Assembly: GCF_012489685.1 (NCBI RefSeq)
Contig: NC_080041.1
Location: forward strand, 33,903,780 to 33,967,779
Length of the DNA: 64,000 nt
Direction of reading: 5' to 3'
Source: Lotus japonicus
Lineage: Eukaryota; Streptophyta; Magnoliopsida; Fabales; Fabaceae
The notes below the pieces were generated by a model. The model saw nothing but the letters and a program-made list of their open reading frames with translations. It did no database searches and was not told the origin of the DNA. This document shows, piece by piece, positions 50,701 through 60,057 of this stretch; position 1 is the stretch's first letter; every line of letters begins with the position of its first letter. A program made the position numbers and the translations under genes.

Positions 50701-52457
50701 CAGAAGAAGGGAGCAAAAATTCCAACTCTTAAAAGGAAAACGTACTTGGCATGTTGCAAGCGTATCCTTACAGCTCTGAAGACTGCAAAAAAACATGAAG
50801 TTCCAAAAATTAAGTCGCAAATAATAGGCTACAAACTTGCCACAGTACAGTATATTTCAACCTAGCTATGCTGTGAAATACCTCTCACGAAGTGACAAGA
50901 TCATTCCTGTTGTTACACCAGAGGTAGTTTCTTCAGCTTTTGATTTTGCCTGCATCACAAAATGTAGTTAACTTCATCTGATTCTTTAAGGTAAGCATAT
51001 ATTAGAAAGCCATATCATAAACAGAGCAATCCACTTCACCCATTAAAAAACCTCAATCAAACAGGTATAACTAACGTAATTCTGTTTTATGCGCCACCAT
51101 GATGGAGAGCTATCAAGACTCCAAAATTGAACCCTCATCCTTATTTAAGAAAAAAACAACTCAAATTAGATTATTACGGAAATACATTAAAATCTTTCAA
51201 GTTCAGTTGATATCGAACTTGTTGTCAAAAGACCATCTTAAACAGCTCTAGCTGAGCACGTCGATGAGCTCAAAACCTGACCCTAGTTACTTTTGATAAA
51301 CAAAAACCACCACTGTCCTCACTCCTGCACTCATCACTCATTACCCTATTTGTCACCTTGTTAATTATCTCTCTCTCTGGATCATATCATGTTTTTCTAT
51401 GATAATACACAAAACACTCAAAAGAATCTCATTAGAACCCATCTTGAAACCGATTGACCGCTGAAGGAGGATCCAAATGACGCTGCTTCAGTGAAATTTC
51501 CTTAACACCCCTTCCCGTTAACCCTTGTCCCACCAGTGTTCCTATGCAAGTGTAACTGGACTCAGCCCCTACATAATTCATGTTTTCATGGTGACCATAT
51601 TACTGGTGGTTGCTACTCATCACATAACCCACATGGTAACTTTGATCGGGTGCCGATGGAAATGAGAGGGAAAAGACACCAGAAGTGCCGGTGAAGCATA
51701 CAAATATGGTTGTTGATATGGTTGTGGTGGTGGCGGTGGTGGTATGTGGGTTGAAGATAAACCAGGCATGTATCCTGGGAATCTCAGAGGCACTACTGGG
51801 TCTCCCCTGTTACCATCCACCTGGTCCTACTGGTTGGCAGTACTCACTCATTTTCTTAAATATTTTCATTTATCTCATAAATTTCATTGTGCTATGCTAT
51901 TAATCAAATTTTCTGGTCTAATGAATCTCCTTCGCCCGTTATCTCCTCATCTTAAGTCTACATTTCGTCGATTAATCATCCCTTGCTTCCTCAATCCAAA
52001 ACCCATAATCCAATTCCAACACAGACAAAGAAAAATAAACAAACACAAGGTGCAATCAATCATCAAAGCTAAATGCAAGTATTGCAATATCGCATAATCG
52101 ATTCATATCAATCAATCAAGCAATTACCTTCTTGGGTGCAAAAGGATCATTGTCATAATCATCATCATCGTAATCCGGAGATGGCCTCTTACTACCTGCG
52201 ATTCCGAAAACGAAACAATCGAACAGAGTAAACAACACACAAACCAATAACATAAAATCTGAGAAAACGCGGTTCGGTAAGAAAATCGAAAAACCTGAAA
52301 GCCTTCCGCCAATTTCGCCTCCGAAATCGAAGTCCTGCGTTTGGAAAAACCGAAATTGGGATCAGTGGGGATAGGTAGAAGGGGGGAAATGGATTCAGAG
52401 AAGGGAATGGAGAGAGATGGTAGCACTTACATCGTCGAAATGTGCAGGGGAAGCCAT
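45091..52457 (-). CDS. FIP37: FIP37, WTAP-type subunit of the mRNA m6A writer, 14 exons
   Basis: Exons in transcript order: 52457-52431, 52334-52295, 52195-52128, 50949-50882, 50782-50746, 50312-50225, 50093-50029, 49935-49858, 49239-49192, 47842-47789, 47064-46903, 46682-46613, 46162-46107, 45258-45091; 1029 nt, 342 aa, phases consistent. Arabidopsis FIP37 (330 aa, from memory) is the WTAP homologue that binds the MTA/MTB methyltransferase in the nucleus and was first found through FKBP12. Visible family segments: TGMILSLR, FAKREQEIAELK, ARRLLLDPAVHEEFRRLK, EEKDKKVKELQDNIAAVSF, KMLMAKCRTLQEENEEIG, and a long heptad coiled coil from about residue 80 to 310. The N terminus is acidic (DDDDYDND). 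The start ATG has a strong context (GCCATGGCT). An overlapping upstream ATG at 52464 opens an 11-codon frame. Full-length family similarity with no defects suggests a functional, probably essential gene. Confidence 0.94.
47692..47750. repeat. (GA)n microsatellite in a FIP37 intron
   Basis: About 58 bases of GA repeats with a few interruptions, 40 bases downstream (in transcript order) of exon 10. On the gene strand this is a CT tract. Confidence 0.88.
48785..48985 (+). repeat. LINE/SINE-like 3' end remnant in a FIP37 intron
   Basis: The strand has the words GTCATAGCCGGTCC, TGCCTGGATAGAGGAG and AGCGGACCTTAGTGGGATAA followed by GGCTTT and a (TTA)n-like tail. This series is common at the 3' ends of plant non-LTR retroelements. 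No coding capacity. Identification is from word resemblance only. Confidence 0.4.
51450..51845 (-). pseudogene. Possible gene fragment in FIP37 intron 3 (proline-rich)
   Basis: The longest FIP37 intron (52127-50950) contains a minus-strand frame (51620-51820) starting MDGNRGDPVVPLRFPGYMPG and then a run of seven prolines. It is more GC-rich than the flanks, and protein-like sequence continues after a stop (a GAESSYTC region). It looks like a piece of a plant coding sequence with Pro/Tyr/Gln-rich composition, but I do not recognise the parent. It could be a retroposed or captured exon. Confidence 0.3.
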
Positions 52458-52704
52458 GGCCCATGGACTTCGAGAAACCCTAGATGCTGCAGCGATCAAG
52501 AGAGAGTGAGTGAGAGAAGTGAAAGAGGAGCGCCAAATTGAAGCACAATTCTTTCTAACCTTCTTCGCTGCCTAGTGGAACGTCTCTTTTGTCTTGAGAA
52601 TGAAATGGGAAACCCAAAATGATAAAAACCAATCAGGATGATCAACGGCTGCTATTGTTTTGATCAATAGAGGGTTCGATAAATGCAGGATAGGATAAGA
52701 GCAT

Positions 52705-53740
52705 GATAAACTCTTAGGGTCCGTTTGGTGATCAGGATAGGATATGATAAGATATGATATGTGAATAGAATAGCAACAGGATATGATAAGAGCAGGATAG
52801 ACTCTTATCATATCCTGTGTTTGAGGTGCACATGATAAGGACAGGATATGATAAGAAAAAATGTATCAGATTTATATTTGAATAAAATATACATTTACAA
52901 ATTAATCATTCTATTAAATTTAATTTATTTATATTTTTATGAATGAGTCTATATTTTAAAATAAATAAAATTAATTTAAATTTTATTAATTATTCTATTT
53001 TATTGTTTTGAAGATAGTCTATATTTTAAATAAAATTATACAGTTAATCAATTGTTTTTCATTTAGTTGTGACACGTGATAATTAACAATAAAAGTTAAC
53101 TAAATTAAGAATATCATTATTTCAAAAGTACTTTATATTTAAATTATAAATTATTATATAAGTAGTTTTAAATAATAAGAGATAAAAATAGAAAATTAAT
53201 CTATTACTATTGAAAAAATCCATATTTGTAATCAATGTTTTTCACTTAGTTGTGACACGTGATAAACAATAAAAATTAACTAAATTAAAAATATTATTAT
53301 TTCAAAAATACTTTATATTTAAATTATTATATAAGTAGATAAATAATTTTTAAATATTAGGAGATGAAAATATTAAATTAGTCTATTATTATTAATAAAT
53401 CAATATTTGTAAGTCTATTTTACTATTTATGAAAAATAATTTTATTTATTTTTTATTTTAGTTAAATTAATATTTTTATATTTATTAATTAATATTATTA
53501 TAAATTATATAATATTAAAATAAATTAATTTGGAGTTAGTATACTGAAAGAAAATATATAATTGATATCCTATCCTGTTCTATCCTAACTCCCCCCTCAA
53601 GATAACTTTTACACATGATTGACATGATAGGATAGGAGACAGGATAGTGTTATCCTATCATGTTGGTGTAACAAACAACAGATAACAACATGATATGATT
53701 ATTATCCTGTCCTATCATATCCTGTCCTGGTCACGACTTC
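52705..53740. mobile_element. AT-rich foldback element with GATAGGATATGAT ends
   Basis: Both ends carry imperfect inverted copies of TGATCAGGATAGGATATGAT (left 52730-52750, right complement about 53712-53732), with many GATAGGATATGATA words near each end. The interior 52870-53570 is over 80% A+T and has no gene. The left end reads GGGTCCGTTTGGT, a start seen in plant MITEs and hAT-like elements. No clear target duplication, so superfamily is uncertain. Confidence 0.5.
53041..53412 (+). repeat. Two tandem 180-190 bp copies inside the AT-rich element
   Basis: 53041-53230 and 53231-53412 repeat the series TTTTTCA(T/C)TTAGTTGTGA, CACGTGATAA, TTAACTAAATTAA, TACTTTATATTTAAATTA and a closing CAATATTTGTAA-like stretch. 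Divergence is roughly 10-15% with small deletions. A local tandem duplication. Confidence 0.75.
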
Positions 53741-53771
53741 TAGCTTTTCGTCATCATTTAGGGACACTAGC

Positions 53772-54175
53772 AAGATCCCACAACTCTGCTTTTGTGGTGT
53801 TCCATGTGTTGTTTGAGTTTCTCACACTGGCAAGAACCAGAATAGAAGCTTTTTTGGTTGTGAAAAATATGGCGGGCAACTTTCAGATTGTAAATTTTTT
53901 CGTGGTGTGATGAAACAGGCCCAATATCAATGAGACTTTTCAATTTGTTTTTGCTGAAGAACAAAGAACTAATTGATGATGTCCTAGAACTGAAGGCGAA
54001 AGTGTTGACATTGAAAAACGACATTGATTCAACAAAGCAACAATTGAAAGCAAGGCAACAATTGAAAGCAACCATGCAGGAAGGGGGTTCACTTAGGAAG
54101 AAGTTAATATTAGTCATAGTTTGTCTCCTGATACTTGTGGCTAGAGTTTATGTTCAGTTATTGTTAACTATTTAG
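53772..54175 (+). pseudogene. GRF-type zinc-finger protein relic with coiled coil and C-terminal membrane segment
   Basis: With frame changes the strand encodes PQLCFCGVPCVV, TGKNQNRSFFGCEKYGGQ and SDCKFFR. This is the Cys pattern of the plant GRF zinc finger (CxCG ... GRxFxxC ... C-x-FF-x-W). It is followed by a heptad-rich segment (LLKNKELIDDVLELKAKV) and a final hydrophobic stretch (LILVIVCLLILVARVYVQLL). Plants have many small tail-anchored proteins with exactly this layout, often repeated near transposons. A stop after VV and a frameshift make it a pseudogene; only the C-terminal 81 codons (53930-54175) are open. Confidence 0.65.
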
Positions 54176-54379
54176 GGTTTACTTGCGTGAAGAAATGAAT
54201 AAATGTACTTTGTCGATGTTTTTCTAAATCTTTTTTTGTCTTTTTATAAGTGGCTAGCTTGGCTTTTAACTCACTAATTGTTTTCATATATATAAATTCT
54301 TCTAATTTATCTTTGGATCTCTTAATTTTAAAATTTAATATTTTCAACTCAATGACCATAGTTCTTATGAGATCTTCAC

Positions 54380-54515
54380 TACGATTCTCAGGGTTCCATA
54401 CCTTACAGCGGATTATCCAGAACTTTCAAATTCAGAGATTATCCAAAACATTCAAATCACAAGCAGAAATTATCCAAAATAGATAGATCAATTATCCAAA
54501 ACAATGTTTGTGTGA
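54380..54515 (+). repeat. Short ATTATCCA(A/G)AAC direct repeats
   Basis: Four or five spaced copies of ATTATCCAAAAC or ATTATCCAGAAC over 130 bases next to the GRF relic. Purpose unknown. Confidence 0.5.
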
Positions 54516-54529
54516 AACCCTGTAACAAC

Positions 54530-54722
54530 GCGCAGGGGTGCTGTTAAAACTTATAACAGGATGGTGTTAAAACGTTCTACAGGGGTGCTAAAACTTATTA
54601 CTCGGTGGTGTTAAAAACTTCTACAGGGGGTGCCAAAAGTTTTGGCACCACCGCATACCTTTTGGCACCACCAACTCATATATTTTGGCACCACCACTCA
54701 AAAGTTTTGGCACCACAGCACA
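54530..54722. repeat. Minisatellite that flips orientation, unit GGTG(CC/TT)AAAA
   Basis: Up to about 54640 the plus strand carries units GGTGTTAAAAC or GGTGCTAAAAC. From there the complement TTTTGGCACCACC is repeated four times, with the switch at a near-perfect palindrome GGTGCCAAAAGTTTTGGCAC (54630-54649). Unit spacing is about 30-35 bases on each side. It could form a hairpin or be the subterminal repeat array of a transposon. Confidence 0.65.
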
Positions 54723-55262
54723 AAAAAAAGAAACAGGGAATAGAATCAAATCATCAACACAACATAAGGTTTTCATAAACTCACAAACATAACATAAAGT
54801 CATAAAGTTAGATCCTGAATATTACATAAAGTTAAGGAAACCATCGCCTCCACAAATTAAAGTTGTCCAACAAAGTAACATAATTAATAGTCAAATTAAA
54901 GTAGTCCAACAAAGTAACATAATTAAATGAAACATGAAAACATTGAACTCTACGCAACATTGAACTCTACGCCTTCCCCCCACTGTTGCTACCAACCATC
55001 ACGACATGCATCATGCCAAGCGGAGACTAGAACAACTTGAAAAACTTCTTGAGCTTCGAACCAGAACTAGAACCAACATCTTCATTCGCCTTCCTTTCCT
55101 CGTTCATTCCCAACGTGCCTATAAAACAGAAAACAAAGATCAATGATTGTAAAAATTGTTTAGCACGCTAAATCAGTTTGCTTTAGAACTAGTTGTGAAT
55201 AATTTTTTAATTGCAAAGGAAATGCGTAATTTGCGTACCTACACTTCACAAGAATTGCTCCC
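54723..55262. other. No gene seen; 3' flank of the interrupted frame
   Basis: AT-rich with two short direct repeats (AAATTAAAGT(T/A)GTCCAACAA at about 54854 and 54894; GAACTCTACGC at about 54945 and 54963). A minus-strand stretch near 55030-55100 (TTGAGCTTCGAACCAG) may be a 3' exon of the frame at 55263-56039, but this cannot be shown. Confidence 0.3.
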
Positions 55263-56039
55263 TCATTTTCTTATTTTTTTATTACTGCCAACCGAAGAGC
55301 CAGAACCAGAAGAGTTGGACCTACATTGGTGTAGAGCACCATGAGCAAGTTCTAGAAAAGTAGCTTTTCTAGTCTCATGATCTTTATTTGCCATGTTCAA
55401 ATATGTAGTGGATGCTGCACCATGAAATGTGGCCAACCACACCTTTTGTCTGTCACTAATTGGTAAATGCTCCAAATCGTTCGCATATTGCGATGATAAA
55501 AGCCCTTTTCTACCTAACTCCTTCCACACAGCTACAATTTCCTTCCCATGTTCTATCTCCCTTATCCTCATCCTCGCAAGGATTGCACATCGCCCTTAGA
55601 AATCTTCTTCATACCCTACCCTACAAGCACTGGAATTTTCAGAACATAGGAGACTATCAACAGGGGCGTAGATGCGGTGGACAGAAGTTTGCAGTACTTG
55701 GTGGTGGACAGAAGTTTTCAGTGCTTGAAGGTCATGATATGTTAGGGCTCCTTTGAGGTCAGTTGCTCTCCCAAACACAAGACAAATATCGTTCTTGAAA
55801 GACATATCACCCATTCTGCTCAATGAAGGGTCTGCATCATATTCGATATGATATTTCATGACAATTTCACCTATGTCGGCCACCGAGGGTGGATGTGCAT
55901 TTGCATATGGATTCAAAGCATGGATGGACTGCGCAATTTTCTGCCATAACTGGACACTGCTCCAAGTATCGAATTCGCCGTACGGCGGTTGTCCAAATCT
56001 TGCGAAAACAAGTTGTCGAAAAATCTCTTTATCATCCAT
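55263..56039 (-). pseudogene. Unrecognised 258-codon reading frame with a single internal stop
   Basis: Two open stretches, 56039-55596 and 55571-55263, are in the same frame, separated only by one TAA (55596-55598) and eight sense codons. Joined, they form about 258 codons starting MDDKEIFRQLVFARFGQPPY and ending in a Ser/Gly-rich tail with a basic end (NKKIRK). Composition is that of a soluble, mostly helical protein with many W, H, D and E residues, clearly protein-like and not repeat-derived. I do not recognise the family. It may be a recently broken gene, a transposon accessory protein, or a gene in which the stop lies in an unannotated intron. Confidence 0.5.
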
Positions 56040-56049
56040 ATTCCTTTTT

Positions 56050-57403
56050 CAGGGCTGCAAAGAAGAAAACATAGATTAAATTAGTGAATTATCAAATTAC
56101 ATACAAGCCTGAAATCGCCAGATTACATTTGAGTGGGACCCCCGACTATACTCCAGGGTACTCAAACTCGGGTTTCTCACGTGTATAAACGACCGAGGCC
56201 TAGAACCCCGGTTAAGTACCAGGAAATATGCCCTCAGGCACATTACGACGTACCCAAACTCGGAGTTTTCCACGTAGCCGGGTATTGGACCCCTTTTTTC
56301 TTTTTAATTTTTACATGCACAAACGTTGTTCCTCAATCCTCAGTCTTTCTTCTCTTCCTCGAGGCAGCCTCATTCCTCGTTTCTTCCTCGTTGTTCCTCC
56401 TTCCGCTGTGGCGCTGTGATGCTCGTACGGCGGAGTCAAAACCCTAATCTTCGGTGGTGGCGCTGTGTTCCTCTCGGCAGAGCTTCGACACTCAATTCCT
56501 CACTTCAGAGACCCGTTCGCTCGTACCTGCAGGTTCCTACTTCTTCTCCTCCTCTGTTATCTTGTTTCCTTATTTCGATCAATTAGGGTTTTTTGTCAAA
56601 TCACTCTAGTTACAATTTCTGATAACAAATAGTTTTTTCTCAGAAACTGAATCAATTTCTAGCTCGTTCACATGTAAGCTTGATTTGCATTTGCAGGAAG
56701 TGACAAGGTAATCAATTTTTGTTTCGTTCCTGCTTTGAATCGATTTTGGACTGAGTTTCTGTTCCTGCTCTTGTTCAGTTTCCGTTTCTGCTTTGAATCG
56801 AACCTGCTCCTGCTGTGACTCGCCGCTGCTCTTTCTCTGTGGCTCACCGCAGCTCCTTCTTCGACACTATCAAGGTAATCAATGTTGTTGCCTACATGAA
56901 CATTCCATCAAAGACTGAAGGCACGTTTTGAATAATCACTGATATTGATCTAATTCAATTGTCCTGAGTTACTCTAATTTTGAATAATCGAGATGTTACA
57001 AAGTTTATGCTGCATATCTTTAGATCTAATAGTTAGTATTGTGGTTTGATTGAATTGAATTTATGCTAGGAATGGGTGAAGTGAATTGAATTTAGTTCTT
57101 ACTATTATTTTGGTGAAGCTCATTGACATATGACTTACGTATTATTATTTTAGATCTTGGAAAGTCCTTTTGTGAAGTGATAGATCACTTTGATTGGATT
57201 ATGGTATTTGGCTTTTGAATTAATGTTTGTTAGTTTCTAGCTTCTCTTTTTGAATTGATGTTTACCTGTATCCTAGTTTTGGATGTTAGCTGTGTCGCGG
57301 TGTCCGGGTCTGACACCGTGTCCGTGCATCATAATTATGAGGTTTTTATAGATAAACTAGAATTGGTTTAAACATCTTTTTCAATAACAGGTCTAGATCT
57401 ATC
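56050..57403 (+). other. Possible 5' leader region of the plant-mobile-domain frame
   Basis: 56110-56290 is GC-richer, with a CCAAACTCGG(A/G)-type word repeated (CTCAAACTCGGG at 56161, CCCAAACTCGGA at 56253). 56330-56540 resembles a plant 5' UTR (pyrimidine-rich, AAACCCTAATC word). Overlapping plus frames (56133-56586) show no domain. I find no confident coding exon before 57404. Confidence 0.3.
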
Positions 57404-58220
57404 ATGGCCAAGTCAAAGAATTCTTACATGCACTTGAACAAACTTCTAAGTTGGAATCTTGATGAGAAAATTGTAGACATGGTCAAAAAGACATATTTTG
57501 CACCATTCTTAGACGTGAAAGGGAATATTAAGGATGACTTTCAGTTCAAACAAAGCAACTCCATCATTACAGCATTGGCTAGTGAATTTGATGCAGAGCG
57601 TTGGTGTTTTATGTTTGGAAAGAATGCTGATGAATTTTTAGTGGACTTTGGACTTGAGGATGTTTTGTACATCACTGGACTTCCCATTGATGGGAAGCAG
57701 GTATCTATTTATCTTCTTTACTATCTATTTTCTTTAGAAATTAATTGTTGATTTAATGATATCATTTGGTATGCAGGTTTCCGGTTGGGAGATGTCAGAT
57801 TCAGTAGGTACAATTAGAGAACATCTAAAAATAGATGAAAATAGGGAAAAAGAAATGCTACTCGTCAAAAAGGGCAAGATGACGCATAATATCACTACTG
57901 ATTCTTTGCAAAATAAATTTCAAGCGGTCCCAAAAGATGCACAAGATTTAGAGCCTTATTTCAAGGCCTATATTCTGTTTTTGCTCGGAACCGTAATTAT
58001 TCCCAATGGTTCACCTGCCATTTCGCCCATGTTTCTACCCCTTCTCGAGTCAAAAAATATAAATGAGTATGCTTGGGGGGCAGCCTTGGTAGCTCACCTG
58101 AAATTTTCAATGGGTAAAAAAAAGGCTAATTTGGGTGGTTTTACATGGGCTTTATTGGTAAGATCTTTAGATAATAATATAGTGACTTGGAAAAGGAGCA
58201 AGATATATTTTCTTTCATAA
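57404..58220 (+). CDS. Plant mobile domain (aminotransferase-like, MAIN-type) protein, truncated
   Basis: Two exons, 57404-57700 and 57777-58220 (donor GTATCT, acceptor ATGCAG), give about 246 codons. The protein begins MAKSKNSYMHLNKLLSWNLD. It has the plant-mobile-domain hallmarks: a DVLYITGLPIDGKQVSGWE box, a PYFKAYILFLLGTVIIPNGS segment and an INEYAWGAALVAHL box. PMD proteins occur both as transposon-encoded proteins (Mutator and gypsy types) and as domesticated MAIN/MAIL proteins involved in silencing and meristem function. The family is usually much longer. Here the frame ends in a short tail inside a local 30-bp repeat (58157-58187 and 58226-58253), so the C-terminal half is lost. Confidence 0.65.
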
Positions 58221-58454
58221 AAGGAGCAAGATCTTTAGATAATAATATAGTGGCTTAAATAGGTCGTGAATTACCACATATAAAGAATAAAAAGGTAGGA
58301 TTAAAAGGTAAAATAAATAGTTCAAGAATTTGAAGGTCCTTTAATTATTGGGTGTTATTTATGGGTGTTATTTACATAGTGAGTGTTTCCTAAATGGTAG
58401 GTGTTTTCATGTCTCCGTAATCAAAGGGTGTCTAAGTGGTGGATTTCTCCTTCT

Positions 58455-58658
58455 TCAACCAAATTCCTCCATCAAATAGTCACCAAATTCCTCTGAAGCA
58501 ACACTTGGTGATGCAAGATGCAATTCCATAATGTCATCGTCACCTTGCTCCTTATTGGCACCTGTTTGCATGTTTTCCTCCACATAAAAGAATCCACCAA
58601 TATCCTCGGCACCTACATAAACCACTCTAGTTCCATCAGACTTAATCAACATACCCAA
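58455..58658 (-). CDS. Hypothetical 67-codon acidic frame
   Basis: A minus-strand frame starting MGMLIKSDGTRVVYVGAEDI and ending in an acidic tail (DYLMEEFG). Composition is protein-like, and it could be the terminal exon of a transposon gene. No start context, splice partner or family is recognisable. Confidence 0.22.
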   Translation of the reverse strand: MGMLIKSDGTRVVYVGAEDIGGFFYVEENMQTGANKEQGDDDIMELHLASPSVASEEFGDYLMEEFG

Positions 58659-58659
58659 T

Positions 58660-59960
58660 TGTTATGTGGGTAATCAATTGGAGGTTAGATGAAAGTTGGA
58701 TATGTTGAAAGCATGCAAAGTCACAACATGAAGAAAGAAAGTTGTCAAAAGGAATGCAATTTGGTTAAGGGAAAAGTTAGCAAGATGTTTGACAACTCTT
58801 AGCCTCTTATGTTCATGATAGTGTTAGTGTGTTTGTTTATTGCTAATTCGGTCACAAATTGGGACGGAGTAACAAATTTCAAAACATCCAATTAGAAAAA
58901 ATTTAAGTAATCGAAGCAGCAGCAATGTCAATGTGGAATGAACGTACCATTGAACATAACAAAATTTATGACCTCAAAACAAATTTATATTAAAGATTCA
59001 ATTTGGGAAATTTAACTCATGCACGGAAAATTAATATCAAGATACTAGGGAGATCTAAATCATAAGACATGCAGGTAAGCACAATGCCGATTCTTCGACA
59101 CAGGAATGTGTTTGATTCAACTATTTCCAAAATAATTATAAAATATTTTTTATATGATAAAAATATATTTATATATTATTGATGAATAATTTATGAATTG
59201 CTTTATATATAAATTTCAAAATAATATTTTAAAAGAAAGAGATGAATAAAAAAAATTGTGTAAATGAACTTTGTAAAATTTAAGTTACATAATCGTAATT
59301 TTATTCTTCAATTAAAGAGTAGTTTCACACTACCTACCTATGAGAGTGAGATGTTGGGCTTCAATTTTTTATGAATACTTTCTTAAAAATATTTTCTGAT
59401 TCATTAGTGCTTTGAATACCTCAATCCGAGGCTCTGCTACCTAAAGATGACGACGAGAAGCAACATCGACACACCCATCAGCGAACACGTACTGATGATG
59501 TCGCTGAGGTTACGACGCCGCTACCTTCACGGCGGTCACCCGCTGATTGTAAGAATTGATTACGGAGAAGGGAACGAGAAGCTACTCGAACACAGCCTCA
59601 CCGAACTAAAATTGCAAAAGAAATTGGGGTTCAGGTTCTCTCGTTTATCGATTTAGAGGAAGATGGTATTGGAGGTCAAGCCTCGTGGATGATGGATTGG
59701 TGCTTGAAGGTGTGTGGCTATGGAGGTTTTAGGTTTGGGGGAGAAGAAGATAACAGGGACCCACTTTGAAGAAAGAATGATGTTCAGGGGCCAAATTAGA
59801 AGAAAGTTTTTTTTTTTAAGAAAAAGGGCATAACCGGCTCATTCCCTCAATCAATGCAGGACAGATCAAGTCACTCAACCAAAATTTCATCATTTCCCAG
59901 GTAATCACTTCGGTCATCACTTCTTCCACCAGACCACGAGAGACTCTCAACCACCCTCGA
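58660..59960. other. Intergenic, mostly AT-rich; no gene supported
   Basis: 59100-59330 is very AT-rich. A 69-codon plus frame at 59447-59656 (MTTRSNIDTPISEH start, Arg/Leu-rich) has no recognised domain. A T run lies at 59808-59817. Confidence 0.35.
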
Positions 59961-59961
59961 A

Positions 59962-60057
59962 ATGGCAGAATCAATAGCCCTAAGTCACTCACTTCTTTCA
60001 CTTCTTTGAATGGCAGAATCAGTAGCCTCAACTCACTCACTTCTTTCTCCATTCAAT
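59962..60057 (+). repeat. In-frame 48-bp tandem duplication of a start-codon region
   Basis: 59962-60009 and 60010-60057 are two similar copies, each starting ATGGCAGAATCA. The first copy codes for 15 residues (MAESIALSHSLLSLL) and ends in TGA at 60007-60009. The second ATG starts on the very next base, so a short upstream frame is immediately followed by the main frame. Confidence 0.7.

Noticed and set aside
48197..50820. Several 60-94 codon minus frames overlapping FIP37 introns
   Set aside because: They are intron sequence, or read through exon borders; the true exons were set by GT-AG sites and phase.
59447..59656. 69-codon Arg/Leu-rich plus frame
   Set aside because: No homologue recognised, no splice partner or promoter; kept only as a note in the intergenic entry.
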